From Xylocopa sonorina (lineage: Eukaryota; Arthropoda; Insecta; Hymenoptera; Apidae), in the NCBI RefSeq assembly GCF_050948175.1, contig NW_027490387.1, positions 62,001-126,000 on the forward strand: 64,000 nucleotides of DNA, written 5' to 3'. Below the pieces are notes generated by a model. It made no database searches and was not told the origin of the DNA. It saw only the letters and a program-made list of their open reading frames with translations. The position numbers and the translations under genes were made by a program. This document shows, piece after piece, positions 14,515 through 29,409 of the stretch (the stretch's first letter is position 1; each line of letters opens with the position of its first letter).

Positions 14515-16776
14515 ATTTGAATCGTAGACGAGGAATGCATAACACTTCGCAAATCATATTATATCTTACCATGAAACATAGAAATGAGATGCGAAATCGC
14601 GTTTTAAGAAGCATTAGAAATCTATTGCTACGATACATAGACATCTGCAAACGCTATTTCCTTGCAAGGAAGTGTCGCATTTACATTCATTTGAAGTGTA
14701 GACGAGGAATACATGACACTTCGCAAATCAAGTTATATCTTACCATGAAATATAGAAATGAGATGCGATATCGCGTTTTAAGAAGCATTAGAACTCTATT
14801 GCTACGATAGGTAGACGTTTGCAAACGCTATTTCCTTGCAAGGAGGTGTCGCATTTACATTCATTTGAAGTGTAGACGAGGAATACATAACACTTCGGAA
14901 ATCATTTTATATCTTACCATGAAACATAGAAGTGAGATGCGATATCGCGTTTTAAGAATCATAAGAACTCTATTGCTACGATACCTGGACATCTGCAGAC
15001 GCTATTTCCTATCAGGGAAGTGTGGCATTTACATTCATTCGAAGTGTAGACGAGAAATACATGACACTTCGCAAATCATATTATATCTTACCATGAAACA
15101 TAGAAATGAGATGCGATATCGCGTTTTCAGAAGCATTAGAACTCTATTGCTACGATAGGTAGACGTTTGCAAACGCTATTTCCTTGCAAGGTAGTGTCGC
15201 ATTTACATTCATTTGAAGTGTAGACGAGGAATACATAACACTTCGGAATTCATTTTATATCTTACCATGAAACATAGAAATGAGATGCGATATCGCGTTT
15301 TAAGAATCATAAGAACTCTATTGCTACGATACCTGGGCATCTGCAGACGCTATTTCCTATCAGGGAAGTGTGGCATTTACATTCATTTGAAGTGTAGACG
15401 AGAAATACATGACACTTCGCAAATCATATTATATCTTACCATGAAACATAGAAATGAGATGCGATATCGCGTTTTAAGAAGCATTGGAACTCTATTGCTA
15501 CGATACGTAGACATCTGCAAACGCTAATTCCTTGCAAGGAAGTGTCGCATTTACATTCATTTGAAGTGTAGACGAGGAACACATGACACTTCGCAAATCA
15601 TATTATATCTTACCATGAAACATATAAATGAGATGCGAAATCGCGTTTTAAGAAGCATTAGAAATCTATTGCTACGATACATAGACATCTGCAAACGCTA
15701 TTTCCTTGCAAGGAAGTGTCGCATTTACATTCATTTGAAGTATAGACGAGGAATACATGACACTTCGGAATTCATTTTATATCTTACCATGAAACATAGA
15801 AATGAGATGCGATATCGCGTTTTAAGAATCATAAGAACTCTATTGCTACGATACCTGGACATCTGTAGACGCTATTTCCTATCAGGGAAGTGTGGCATTT
15901 ACATTCATTTGAAGTGTAGACGAGAAATACATGACACTTCGCAAATCATATTATATCTTACCATGAAATATAGAAATGAGATGCGATATCGCGTTTTAAG
16001 AAGCATTAGAACTCTATTGCTGCGGTAGGTAGACGTTTGCAAACGCTATTTCCTTGCAAGGAAGTGTCGCATTTACATTCATTTGAAGTGTAGACGAAGA
16101 ATACATGACACTTCGCAAATCATATTATATCGTACCATGAAACATAGAAATGAGATGCGATATCGCGTTTTAAAAATCATAAGAACTCTACTGCTACGAT
16201 ACGTAGACATCTGCAAACGCTATTTCCTTGCAAGGAAGTGTCGCATTTACATTCATTTGAAGTGTAGACGAGGAATACATAACACTTCGGAATTCATTTT
16301 ATATCTTACCATGAAACATAGAAATGAGATGCGATATCGCGTTTTAAGAAGCACTAGAACTCTATTGATACGATACGTAGACGTTTGCAAACGCTATTTC
16401 CTTGCAAGGAAGTGTCGCATTTACATTCATTTGAAGTGTAGACGAGGAATACATAACACTTCGGAATTCATTTTATATCTTGCCATGAAACATAGAAATG
16501 AGATGCGATATCGCGTTTTAAGAATCATAAGAACTCTGTTGCTACGATACCTGGACATCTGCAGACGCTATTTCCTATCAGGGAAGTGTGGCATTTACGT
16601 TCATTTGAAGTGTAGACGAGAAATACATGACACTTCGCAAATCATATTATATCTTACCATGAAACATAGAAATGAGATGCGATATCGCGTTTTAAGAAGC
16701 ATTGGAACTCTATTGCTACGATACGTAGACATCTGCAAACGCTATTTCCTTGCAAGGAAGTGTCGCATTTACATTC
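14515..16776 (+). repeat. 13-monomer higher-order repeat (2262 bp), copy 1
   Basis: The monomer order from the GAATCGTAGACG type through the CAAATCAAGTTATATC, EcoRI and PstI types recurs exactly 2262 bp (13 x 174) downstream. Rare shared markers include GGAACACATGAC with CATATAAATGAG near 15,577-15,627 and 17,839-17,889, and CTGTAGACGC near 15,864 and 18,126. Confidence 0.85.
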
Positions 16777-18690
16777 ATTTGAATCGTAGACGAGGAATGC
16801 ATAACACTTCGCAAATCATATTATATCTTACCATGAAACATAGAAATGAGATGCGAAATCGCGTTTTAAGAAGCATTAGAAATCTATTGCTACGATACAT
16901 AGACATCTGCAAACGCTATTTCCTTGCAAGGAAGTGTCGCATTTACATTCATTTGAAGTGTAGACGAGGAATACATGACACTTCGCAAATCAAGTTATAT
17001 CTTACCATGAAATATAGAAATGAGATGCGATATCGCGTTTTAAGAAGCATTAGAGCTCTATTGCTACGATAGGTAGACGTTTGCAAACGCTATTTCCTTG
17101 CAAGGAGGTGTCGCATTTACATTCATTTGAAGTGTAGACGAGGAATACATAACACTTCGGAAATCATTTTATATCTTACCATGAAACATAGAAGTGAGAT
17201 GCGATATCGCGTTTTAAGAATCATAAGAACTCTATTGCTACGATACCTGGACATCTGCAGACGCTATTTCCTATCAGGGAAGTGTGGCATTTACATTCAT
17301 TTGAAGTGTAGACGAGAAATACATGACACTTCGCAAATCATATTATATCTTACCATGAAACATAGAAATGAGATGCGATATCGCGTTTTCAGAAGCATTA
17401 TAACTCTATTGCTACGATAGGTAGACGTTTGCAAACGCTATTTCCTTGCAAGGAAGTGTCGCATTTACATTCATTTGAAGTGTAGACGAGGAATACATAA
17501 CACTTCGGAATTCATTTTATATCTTACCATGAAACATAGAAATGAGATGCGATATCGCGTTTTAAGAATCATAAGAACTCTATTGCTACGATACCTGGGC
17601 ATCTGCAGACGCTATTTCCTATCAGGGAAGTGTGGCATTTACATTCATTTGAAGTGTAGACGAGAAATACATGACACTTCGCAAATCATATTATATCTTA
17701 CCATGAAACATAGAAATGAGATGCGATATCGCGTTTTAAGAAGCATTGGAACTCTATTGCTACGATACGTAGACATCTGCAAACGCTAATTCCTTGCAAG
17801 GAAGTGTCGCATTTACATTCATTTGAAGTGTAGACGAGGAACACATGACACTTCGCAAATCATATTATATCTTACCATGAAACATATAAATGAGATGCGA
17901 AATCGCGTTTTAAGAAGCATTAGAAATCTATTGCTACGATACATAGACATCTGCAAACGCTATTTCCTTGCAAGGAAGTGTCGCATTTACATTCATTTGA
18001 AGTATAGACGAGGAATACATGACACTTCGGAATTCATTTTATATCTTACCATGAAACATAGAAATGAGATGCGATATCGCGTTTTAAGAATCATAAGAAC
18101 TCTATTGCTACGATACCTGGACATCTGTAGACGCTATTTCCTATCAGGGAAGTGTGGCATTTACATTCATTTGAAGTGTAGACGAGAAATACATGACACT
18201 TCGCAAATCATATTATATCTTACCATGAAATATAGAAATGAGATGCGATATCGCGTTTTAAGAAGCATTAGAACTCTATTGCTGCGGTAGGTAGACGTTT
18301 GCAAACGCTATTTCCTTGCAAGGAAGTGTCGCATTTACATTCATTTGAAGTGTAGACGAAGAATACATGACACTTCGCAAATCATATTATATCGTACCAT
18401 GAAACATAGAAATGAGATGCGATATCGCGTTTTAAAAATCATAAGAACTCTATTGCTACGATACGTAGACATCTGCAAACGCTATTTCCTTGCAAGGAAG
18501 TGTCGCATTTACATTCATTTGAAGTGTAGACGAGGAATACATAACACTTCGGAATTCATTTTATATCTTACCATGAAACATAGAAATGAGATGCGATATC
18601 GCGTTTTAAGAATCATAAGAACTCTATTGCTACGATACCTGGACATCTGCAGACGCTATTTCCTTGCAAGGAAGTGTCGCATTTACATTC
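16777..18690 (+). repeat. 13-monomer higher-order repeat, copy 2, shortened to 11 monomers
   Basis: Matches copy 1 to about 18,600. It then skips two monomers: the next GAATCGTAGACG unit begins 1914 bp (11 x 174) after the previous one. A hybrid monomer near 18,640-18,690 starts as the CTGGACATCTGCAGACGC type and ends as the CTTGCAAGGAAG type, which marks the crossover point. Confidence 0.78.
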
Positions 18691-21239
18691 ATTTGAATCG
18701 TAGACGAGGAATGCATAACACTTCGCAAATCATATTATATCTTACCATGAAACATAGAAATGAGATGCGAAATCGCGTTTTAAGAAGCATTAGAAATCTA
18801 TTGTTACGATACATAGACATCTGCAAACGCTATTTCCTTGCAAGGAAGTGTCGCATTTACATTCATTTGAAGTGTAGACGAGGAATACATGACACTTCGC
18901 AAATCAAGTTATATCTTACCATGAAATATAGAAATGAGATGCGATATCGCGTTTTAAGAAGCATTAGAACTCTATTGCTACGATAGGTAGACGTTTGCAA
19001 ACGCTATTTCCTTGCAAGGAAGTGTCGCATTTACATTCATTTGAAGTGTAGACGAGGAATACATAACACTTCGGAAATCATATTATATCTGACCATGAAA
19101 CATAGAAATGAGATGCGATATCGCGTTTTAAGAATCACAAGAACTCTATTGCTACGATACGTAGACATCTGCAAGCGCTATTTCCTTGCAAGGAAGTGTC
19201 GCATTTACATTCATTTGAATCGTAGACGAGGAATGCATAACACTTCGCAAATCATATTATATCTTACCATGAAACATAGAAATGAGATGCGATATCGCGT
19301 TTTAAGAAGCATTAGAACACTATTGCTACGATAGATAGACATTCGCAAACGCTATTTCCTTGCAAGGAAGTGTCGCATTTACATTCATTTGAAGTGTAGA
19401 CGAGGAATACATAACACTTCGCAAATCATATTATACCTTACCATGAAATATAGAAATGAGATGCGATATCGCGTTTTAAGAAGCATTAGAACTCTATTGC
19501 TACGATACCTAGACATCTGCAGACGCTATTTCCTAGCAAGGTAGTGTCGCAGTTACATTCATTTGAAGTGTAGACGTGGAATACATGACACTTCGCAAAT
19601 CAAATTATATCTTACCATGAAATATAGAAATGAGATGCGATATCGCGTTTTAAGAAGCATTAGAACTCTATTGCTACGATAGGTAGACGTTTGCAAACGC
19701 TATTTCCTTGCAAGGAAGTGTCGCATTTACATTCATTTGAAGTGTAGACGAGGAATACATAACACTTCGGAATTCATTTTATATCTTACCATGAAACATA
19801 GAAATGAGATGCGATATCGCGTTTTAAGAATCATAAGAACTCTATTGCTACGATACCTGGGCATCTGCAGACGCTATTTCCTATCAGGGAAGTGTGGCAT
19901 TTACATTCATTTGAAGTGTAGACGAGAAATACATGACACTTCGCAAATCATATTATATCTTACCATGAAACATAGAAATGAGATGCGATATCGCGTTTTA
20001 AGAAGCATTGGAACTCTGTTGCTACGATACGTAGACATCTGCAAACGCTATTTCCTTGCAAGGAAGTGTCGCATTTACATTCATTTGAATCGTAGACGAG
20101 GAATGCATAACACTTCGCAAATCATATTATATCTTACCATGAAACATAGAAATGAGATGCGATATCGCGTTTTAAGAAGCATTAGAAATCTATTGCTACG
20201 ATACATAGACATCTGCAAACGCTATTTCCTTGCAAGGAAGTGTCGCATTTACATTCATTTGAATCGTAGACGAGGAATGCATAACACTTCGCAAATCATA
20301 TTATATCTTACCATGAAACATAGAAATGAGATGCGATATCATGTTTTAAGAAGCATTGGAAATCTATTGCTACGATACGTAGACAACTGCAAACGCTATT
20401 TCATAGCGAGGAAGTGTCGCATTCACATTCATTTGAAGTGTAGACGAGGAATACACAACACTTCGCAAATCATATTATATCTTACCATGAAACATAGAAA
20501 TGAGATGCGATATCGCGTTCTAAGAAGCATTAGAACTCTATTGCTGCGATACCTAGACATCTGCAGACGCTATTTCCTAGCAAGGTAGTGTCGCATTTAC
20601 ATTCATTTGAAGTGTAGACGAGGAATACATGACACTTCGCAAATCATATTATATCTTACCATGAAACATAGAAATGAGATGCGATATCGCGTTTTAAGAA
20701 TCATAAGAACTCTATTGCTACGATACGTAGACATCTGCAAACGCTATTTCCTTGCAAGGAAGTGTCGCATTTACATTCATTTGAATCGTAGACAAGGAAT
20801 GCATAACACTTCGCAAATCATATTATATCTTACCATGAAATATAGAAATGAGATGCGATATCGCGTTTTAAGAAGCATTAGAACTCTATTGCTGCGGTAG
20901 GTAGACGTTTGCAAACGCTATTTCCTTGCAAGGAAGTGTCGCATTTACATTCATTTGACGTGTAGACGAAGAAAACATGACACTTCGCAAATCATATTAT
21001 ATCGTACCATGAAACATAGAAATGAGATGCGATATCGCGTTTTAAAAATCATAAGAACTCTATTGCTACGATACGTAGACATCTGCAAACGCTATTTCCT
21101 TGCAAGGAAGTGTCGCACTTACATTCATTTGAAGTGTAGACGAGGAATACATAACACTTCGGAATTCATTTTATATCTTACCATGAAACATAGAAATGAG
21201 ATGCGATATCGCGTTTTAAGAATCATAAGAACTCTATTG

Positions 21240-22283
21240 CTACGATACCTGGACATCTGCAGACGCTATTTCCTATCAGGGAAGTGTGGCATTTACATTC
21301 ATTTGAAGTGTAGACGAGAAATACATGACACTTCGCAAATCATATTATATCTTACCATGAAACATAGAAATGAGATGCGATATCGCGTTTTAGGAAGCAT
21401 TGGAACTCTATTGCTACGATACGTAGACATCTGCAAACGCTATTTCCTTGCAAGGAAGTGTCGCATTTACATTCATTTGAAGTGTAGACGAGGAATACAT
21501 GACACTTCGCAAATCAAGTTATATCTTACCATGAAATATAGAAATGAGATGCGATGTCGCGTTTTAAGAAGCATTTGAACTTTATTGCTACGATAGGTAG
21601 ACGTTTGCAAACGCTATTTCCTTGCAAGGAAGTGTCGCATTTACATTCATTTGAAGTGTAGACGAGGAATACATAACACTTCGGAAATCATTTTATATCT
21701 TACCATGAAACATAGAAGTGAGATGCGATATCGCGTTCTAAGAAGCATTAGAACTCTATTGCTGCGATACCTAGACATCTGCAGACGCTATTTCCTAGCA
21801 AGGTAGTGTCGCATTTACATTCATTTGAAGTGTAGACGAGGAATACATGACACTTCGCAAATCATATTATATCTTACCATGAAACATAGAAATGAGATGC
21901 GATATCGCGTTTTAAGAATCATAAGAACTCTATTGCTACGATACGTAGACATCTGCAAACGCTATTTCCTTGCAAGGAAGTGTCGCATTTACATTCATTT
22001 GAATCGTAGACGAGGAATGCATAACACTTCGCAAATCATATTATATCTTACCATGAAACATAGAAATGAGATGCGAAATCGCGTTTTAAGAAGCATTAGA
22101 AATCTATTGTTACGATACATAGACATCTGCAAACGCTATTTCCTTGCAAGGAAGTGTCGCATTTACATTCATTTGAAGTGTAGACGAAGAAAACATGACA
22201 CTTCGCAAATCATATTATATCGTACCATGAAACATAGAAATGAGATGCGATATCGCGTTTTAAAAATCATAAGAACTCTATTG
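21240..22283 (+). repeat. Six-monomer segmental duplication (1044 bp spacing), first copy
   Basis: The run near 21,240-21,720, including the rare GCGATGTCGCG and GAACTTTATTGC changes, recurs at about 22,284-22,764, exactly 6 x 174 bp later. Overlapping it, the GGTAGTGTCGC block near 20,583 recurs at 21,801 (7 monomers). The two spacings show successive overlapping duplications. Confidence 0.72.
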
Positions 22284-22489
22284 CTACGATACCTGGACAT
22301 CTGCAGACGCTATTTCCTATCAGGGAAGTGTGGCATTTACATTCATTTGAAGTGTAGACGAGAAATACATGACACTTCGCAAATCATATTATATCTTACC
22401 ATGAAACATAGAAATGAGATGCGATATCGCGTTTTAGGAAGCATTGGAACTCTATTGCTACGATACGTAGACATCTGCAAACGCTATTT

Positions 22490-25400
22490 CCTTGCAAGGA
22501 AGTGTCGCATTTACATTCATTTGAAGTGTAGACGAGGAATACATGACACTTCGCAAATCAAGTTATATCTTACCATGAAATATAGAAATGAGATGCGATG
22601 TCGCGTTTTAAGAAGCATTTGAACTTTATTGCTACGATAGGTAGACGTTTGCAAACGCTATTTCCTTGCAAGGAAGTGTCGCATTTACATTCATTTGAAG
22701 TGTAGACGAGGAATACATAACACTTCGGAAATCATTTTATATCTTACCATGAAACATAGAAGTGAGATGCGATATCGCGTTTTAAGAATCATAAGAACTC
22801 TATTGCTACGATACCTGGACATCTGCAGACGCTATTTCCTATCAGGGAAGTGTGGCATTTACATTCATTTGAAGTGTAGACGAGAAATACATGACACTTC
22901 GCAAGTCATATTATATCTTACCATGAAACATAGAAATGAGATGCGATATCGCGTTTTCAGAATCATAAGAACTCTATTGCTACGATACGTAGACATCTGC
23001 AAACGCTATTTCCTTGCAAGGAAGTGTCGCATTTACATTCATTTGAATCGTAGACGAGGAATGCATAACACTTCGCAAATCATATTATATCTTACCATGA
23101 AACATAGAAATGAGATGCGAAATCGCGTTTTAAGAAGCATTAGAAATCTATTGTTACGATACATAGACATCTGCAAACGCTATTTCCTTGCAAGGAAGTG
23201 TCGCATTTACATTCATTTGAAGTGTAGACGAGGAATACATGACACTTCGCAAATCAAGTTATATCTTACCATGAAATATAGAAATGAGATGCGATATCGC
23301 GTTTTAAGAAGCATTAGAACTCTATTGCTACGATAGGTAGACGTTTGCAAACGCTATTTCCTTGCAAGGAAGTGTCGCATTTACATTCATTTGAAGTGTA
23401 GACGAGGAATACATAACACTTCGGAAATCATATTATATCTTACCATGAAACATAGAAATGAGATGCGATATCGCGTTTTAAGAATCATAAGAACTCTATT
23501 GCTACGATACGTAGACATCTGCAAACGCTATTTCCTTGCAAGGAAGTGTCGCATTTACATTCATTTGAATCGTAGACGAGGAATGCATAACACTTCGCAA
23601 ATCATATTATATCTTACCATGAAACATAGAAATGAGATGCGATATCGCGTTTTAAGAAGCATTAGAACACTATTGCTACGATAGATAGACATTCGCAAAC
23701 GCTATTTCCTTGCAAGGAAGTGTCGCATTTACATCCATTTGAAGTGTAGACGAGGAATACATAACACTTCGCAAATCATATTATACCTTACCATGAAATA
23801 TAGAAATGAGATGCGATATCGCGTTTTAAGAAGCATTAGAACGCTATTGCTACGATACCTAGACATCTGCAGACGCTATTTCCTAGCAAGGTAGTGTCGC
23901 AGTTACATTCATTTGAAGTGTAGACGAGGAATACATGACACTTCGCAAATCAAATTATATCTTACCGTGAAATATAGAAATGAGATGCGATATCGCGTTT
24001 CAAGAAGCATTAGAACTCTATTGCTACGATAGGTAGACGTTTGCAAACGCTATTTCCTTGCAAGGAAGTGTCGCATTTACATTCATTTGAAGTGTAGACG
24101 AGGAATACATAACACTTCGGAATTCATTTTATATCTTACCATGAAACATAGAAATGAGATGCGATATCGCGTTTTAAGAATCATAAGAACTCTATTGCTA
24201 CGATACCTGGACATCTGCAGACGCTATTTCCTATCAGGGAAGTGTGGCATTTACATTCATTTGAAGTGTAGACGAGGAATACATGACACTTCGCAAATCA
24301 TATTATATCTTACCATGAAACATAGAAGTGAGATGCGATATCGCGTTTTCAGAATCATAAGAACTCTATTGCTACGATACGTAGACATCTGCAAACGCTA
24401 TTTCCTTGCAAGGAAGTGTCGCATTTACATTCATTTGAATCGTAGACGAGGAATGCATAACACTTCGCAAATCATATTATATCTTACCATGAAACATAGA
24501 AATGAGATGCGATATCGCGTTTTAAAAATCATAAGAACTCTATTGCTACGATACGTAGACATCTGCAAACGCTAATTCCTTGCAAGGAAGTGTCGCATTT
24601 ACATTTATTTGAAGTGTAGACGAGGAATACATGACACTTCGCAAATCATAATATTTCTTACCATGAAACATAGAAATGAGATGCGATATCGCGTTTTAAA
24701 AATCATAAGAACTCTATTGCTACGATACGTAGACATCTGCAAACGCTAATTCCTTGCAAGGAAGTGTCGCATTTACATTCATTTGAAGTGTAGACGAGGA
24801 ACACATGACACTTCGCAAATCATATTATATCTTACCATGAAACATAGAAATGAGATGCGAAATCGCGTTTTAAGAAGCATTAGAAATCTATTGCTACGAT
24901 ACGTAGACATCTGCAAACGCTAATTCCTTGCAAGGAAGTGTCGCATTCACATTCATTTGAAGTGTAGACGAGGAATACATAACACTTCGGAAATCATTTT
25001 ATATCTTACCATGAAACATAGAAGTGAGATGCGATATCGCGTTTTAAGAATCATAAGAACTCTATTGCTACGATACCTGGACATCTGCAGACGCTATTTC
25101 CTATCAGGGAAGTGTGGCATTTACATTCATTTGAAGTGTAGACGAGAAATACATGACACTTCGCAAATCATGTTATATCTTACCATGAAACATAGAAATG
25201 AGATGCGATATCGCGTTTTAAGAAGCATTGGAACTCTATTGCTACGATACGTAGACATCTGCAAACGCTATTTCCTTGCAAGGAAGTGTCGCATTTACAT
25301 TCATTTGAATCGTAGACGAGGAATGCATAACACTTCGCAAATCATATTATATCTTACCATGAAACATAGAAATGAGATGCGAAATCGCGTTTTAAGAAGC

Positions 25401-26143
25401 ATTATAAATCTATTGCTACGATACATAGACATCTGCAAACGCTATTTCCTTGCAAGGAAGTGTCGCATTTACATTCATTTGAAGTGTAGACGAGGAATAC
25501 ATGACACTTCGCAAATCATATTATATCTTACCATGAAACATAGAAGTGAGATGCGATATCGCGTTTTAAGAAGCATTGGAAATCTATTGCTACGATACGT
25601 AGACAACTGCAAACGCTATTTCCTTGCAAGGTAGTGTCGCATTTACATTCATTTGAAGTGTAGACGAGGAATACATGACACTTCGCAAATCAAGTTATAT
25701 CTTACCATGAAATATAGAAATGAGATGCGATATCGCGTTTTAAGAATCATAAGAACTCTATTGCTACGATACCTGGACATCTGCAGACGCTATTTCCTAT
25801 CAGGGAAGTGTGGCATTTACATTCATTTGAAGTGTAGACGAGAAATACATGACACTTCGCAAATCATATTATATCTTACCCTGAAACATAGAAATGAGAT
25901 GCGATATCGCGTTTTAAGAAGCATTGGAACTCTATTGCTACGATACGTAGACATCTGCAAACGCTATTTCCTTGCAAGGAAGTGTCGCATTTACATTCAT
26001 TTGAATCGTAGACGAGGAATGCATAACACTTCGCAAATCATATTATATCTTACCATGAAACATAGAAATGAGATGCGAAATCGCGTTTTAAGAAGCATTA
26101 GAAATCTATTGCTACGATACATAGACATCTGCAAACGCTATTT
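22490..26143 (+). repeat. 21-monomer higher-order repeat (3654 bp) of region B, copy 1
   Basis: Landmarks from about 22,490 to 24,260 recur 3654 bp (21 x 174) downstream, for example the CGGAAATCATTTTAT monomers at about 22,725 and 26,379 and the TTACCGTGAAATATAG monomers near 23,962 and 27,616. The match is lost between about 24,260 and 24,780, resumes with GGAACACATGAC at 24,797 and 28,451, and is lost again near 25,160. Confidence 0.75.
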
Positions 26144-27914
26144 CCTTGCAAGGAAGTGTCGCATTTACATTCATTTGAGGTGTAGACGAGGAATACATGA
26201 CACTTCGCAAATCAAGTTATATCTTACCATGAAATATAGAAATGAGATGCGATATCGCGTTTTAAGAAGCATTAGAACTCTATAGCTACGATAGGTAGAC
26301 GTTTGCAAACGCTATTTCCTTGCAAGGAAGTGTCGCATTTACATTCATTTGAAGTGTAGGCGGGGAATACATAACACTTCGGAAATCATTTTATATCTTA
26401 CCATGAAACATAGAAGTGAGATGCGATATCGCGTTTTAAGAATCATAAGAACTCTATTGTTACGATACCTGGACATCTGCAGACGCTATTTCCTATCAGG
26501 GAAGTGTGGCATTTACATTCATTTGAAGTGTAGACGAGAAATACATGACACTTCGCAAATCATATTATATCTTACCATGAAACATAGAAATGAGATGCGA
26601 TATCGCGTTTTCAGAATCATAAGAACTCTATTGCTACGATACGTAGACATCTGCAAACGCTATTTCCTTGCAAGGAAGTGTCGCATTTACATTCATTTGA
26701 ATCGTAGACGAGGAATGCATTACACTTCGCAAATCATATTATATCTTACCATGAAACATAGAAATGAGATGCGAAATCGCGTTTTAAGAAGCATTAGAAA
26801 TCTATTGTTACGATACATAGACATCTGCAAACGCTATTTCCTTGCAAGGAAGTGTCGCATTTACATTCATTTGAAGTGTAGACGAGGAATACATGACACT
26901 TCGCAAATCAAGTTATATCTTACCATGAAATATAGAAATGAGATGCGATATCGCGTTTTAAGAAGCATTAGAACTCTATTGCTACGATAGGTAGACGTTT
27001 GCAAACGCTATTTCCTTGCAAGGAAGTGTCGCATTTACATTCATTTGAAGTGTAGACGAGGAATACATAACACTTCGGAAATCATATTATATCTTACCAT
27101 GAAACATAGAAATGAGATGCGATATCGCGTTTTAAGAATCATAAGAACTCTATTGCTACGATACGTAGACATCTGCAAACGCTATTTCCTTGCAAGGAAG
27201 TGTCGCATTTACATTCATTTGAATCGTAGACGAGGAATGCATAACACTTCGCAAATCATATTATATCTTACCATGAAGCATAGAAATGAGATGCGATATC
27301 GCGTTTTAAGAAGCATTAGAACACTATTGCTACGATAGATAGACATTCGCAAACGCTATTTCCTTGCAAGGAAGTGTCGCATTTACATTCATTTGAAGTG
27401 TAGACGAGGAATACATAACACTTCGCAAATCATATTATACCTTACCATGAAATATAGAAATGAGATGCGATATCGCGTTTTAAGAAGCATTAGAACTCTA
27501 TTGCTACGATACCTAGACATCTGCAGACGCTATTTCCTAGCAAGGTAGTGTCGCAGTTACATTCATTTGAAGTGTAGACGAGGAATACATGACACTTCGC
27601 AAATCAAATTATATCTTACCGTGAAATATAGAAATGAGATGCGATATCGCGTTTCAAGAAGCATTAGAACTCTATTGCTACGATAGGTAGACGTTTGCAA
27701 ACGCTATTTCCTTGCAAGGAAGTGTCGCATTTACATTCATTTGAAGTGTAGACGAGGAATACATAACACTTCGGAATTCATTTTATATCTTACCATGAAA
27801 CATAGAAATGAGATGCGATATCGCGTTTTAAGAATCATAAGAACTCTATTGCTACGATACCTGGACATCTGCAGACGCTATTTCCTATCGGGGAAGTGTG
27901 GCATTTACATTCAT
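26144..27914 (+). repeat. 21-monomer higher-order repeat of region B, matching part of copy 2
   Basis: Corresponds to 22,490-24,260 at an offset of 3654 bp. Part of the same block (the CGGAAATCATATTAT monomer and the six or so after it) is also found near 19,041-19,900, 4350 bp (25 monomers) before copy 1, giving three copies in all. Confidence 0.75.
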
Positions 27915-29409
27915 TTGAAGTGTAGACGAGAAATACATGACACTTCGCAAATCATATTATATCTTACCATGAAACATAGAAATGAGATGCGATATCGCGT
28001 TTTAAGAAGCATTGGAACTCTATTGCTACGATACGTAGACATCTGCAAACGCTATTTCCTTGCAAGGAAGTGTCGCATTTACATTCATTTGAATCGTAGA
28101 CGAGGAATGCATAACACTTCGCAAATCATATTATATCTTACCATGAAACATAGAAATGAGATGCGAAATCGCGTTTTAAGAAGCATTAGAAATCTATTGC
28201 TACGATACATAGACATCTGCAAACGCTATTTCCTTGCAAGGAAGTGTCGCATTTACATTCATTTGAAGTGTAGACGAGGAATACATGACACTTCGCAAAT
28301 CATATTATATCTTACCATGAAACATAGAAGTGTGATGCGATATCGCGTTTTCAGAATCATAAGAACTCTATTGCTACGATACGTAGACATCTGCAAACGC
28401 TATTTCCTTGCAAGGAAGTGTCGCATTTACATTCATTTGAAGTGTAGACGAGGAACACATGACACTTCGCAAATCATATTATATCTTACCATGAAACATA
28501 GAAATGAGATGCGAAATCGCGTTTTAAGAAGCATTAGAAATCTATTGCTACGATACGTAGACATCTGCAAACGCTAATTCCTTGCAAGGAAGTGTCGCAT
28601 TCACATTCATTTGAAGTGTAGACGAGGAATACATAACACTTCGGAAATCATTTTATATCTTACCATGAAACATAGAAGTGAGATGCGATATCGCGTTTTA
28701 AGAATCATAAGAACTCTATTGCTACGATACCTGGACATCTGCAGACGCTATTTCCTATCAGGGAAGTGTGGCATTTACATTCATTTGAAGTGTAGACGAG
28801 AAATACATGACACTTCGCAAATCATATTATATCTTACCATGAAACATAGAAATGAGATGCGATATCGCGTTTTCAGAATCATAAGAACTCTATTGCTACG
28901 ATACGTAGACATCTGCAAACGCTATTTCCTTGCAAGGAAGTGTCGCATTTACATTCATTTGAATCGTAGACGAGGAATGCATAACACTTCGCAAATCATA
29001 TTATATCTTACCATGAAACATAGAAATGAGATGCGATATCGCGTTTTAAAAATCATAAGAACTCTATTGCTACGATACGTAGACATCTGCAAACGCTAAT
29101 TCCTTGCAAGGAAGTGTCGCATTTACATTTATTTGAAGTGTAGACGAAGAATACATGACACTTCGCAAATCATATTATATCGTACCATGAAACATAGAAA
29201 TGAGATGCGATATCGCGTTTTAAAAATCATAAGAACTCTATTGCTACGATACGTAGACATCTGCAAACGCTATTTCCTTGCAAGGAAGTGTCGCATTTAC
29301 ACTCATTTGAAGTGTAGACGAGGAATACATAACACTTCGGAATTCATTTTATATCTTACCATGAAACATAGAAATGAGATGCGATATCGCGTTTTAAGAA
29401 TCATAAGAA

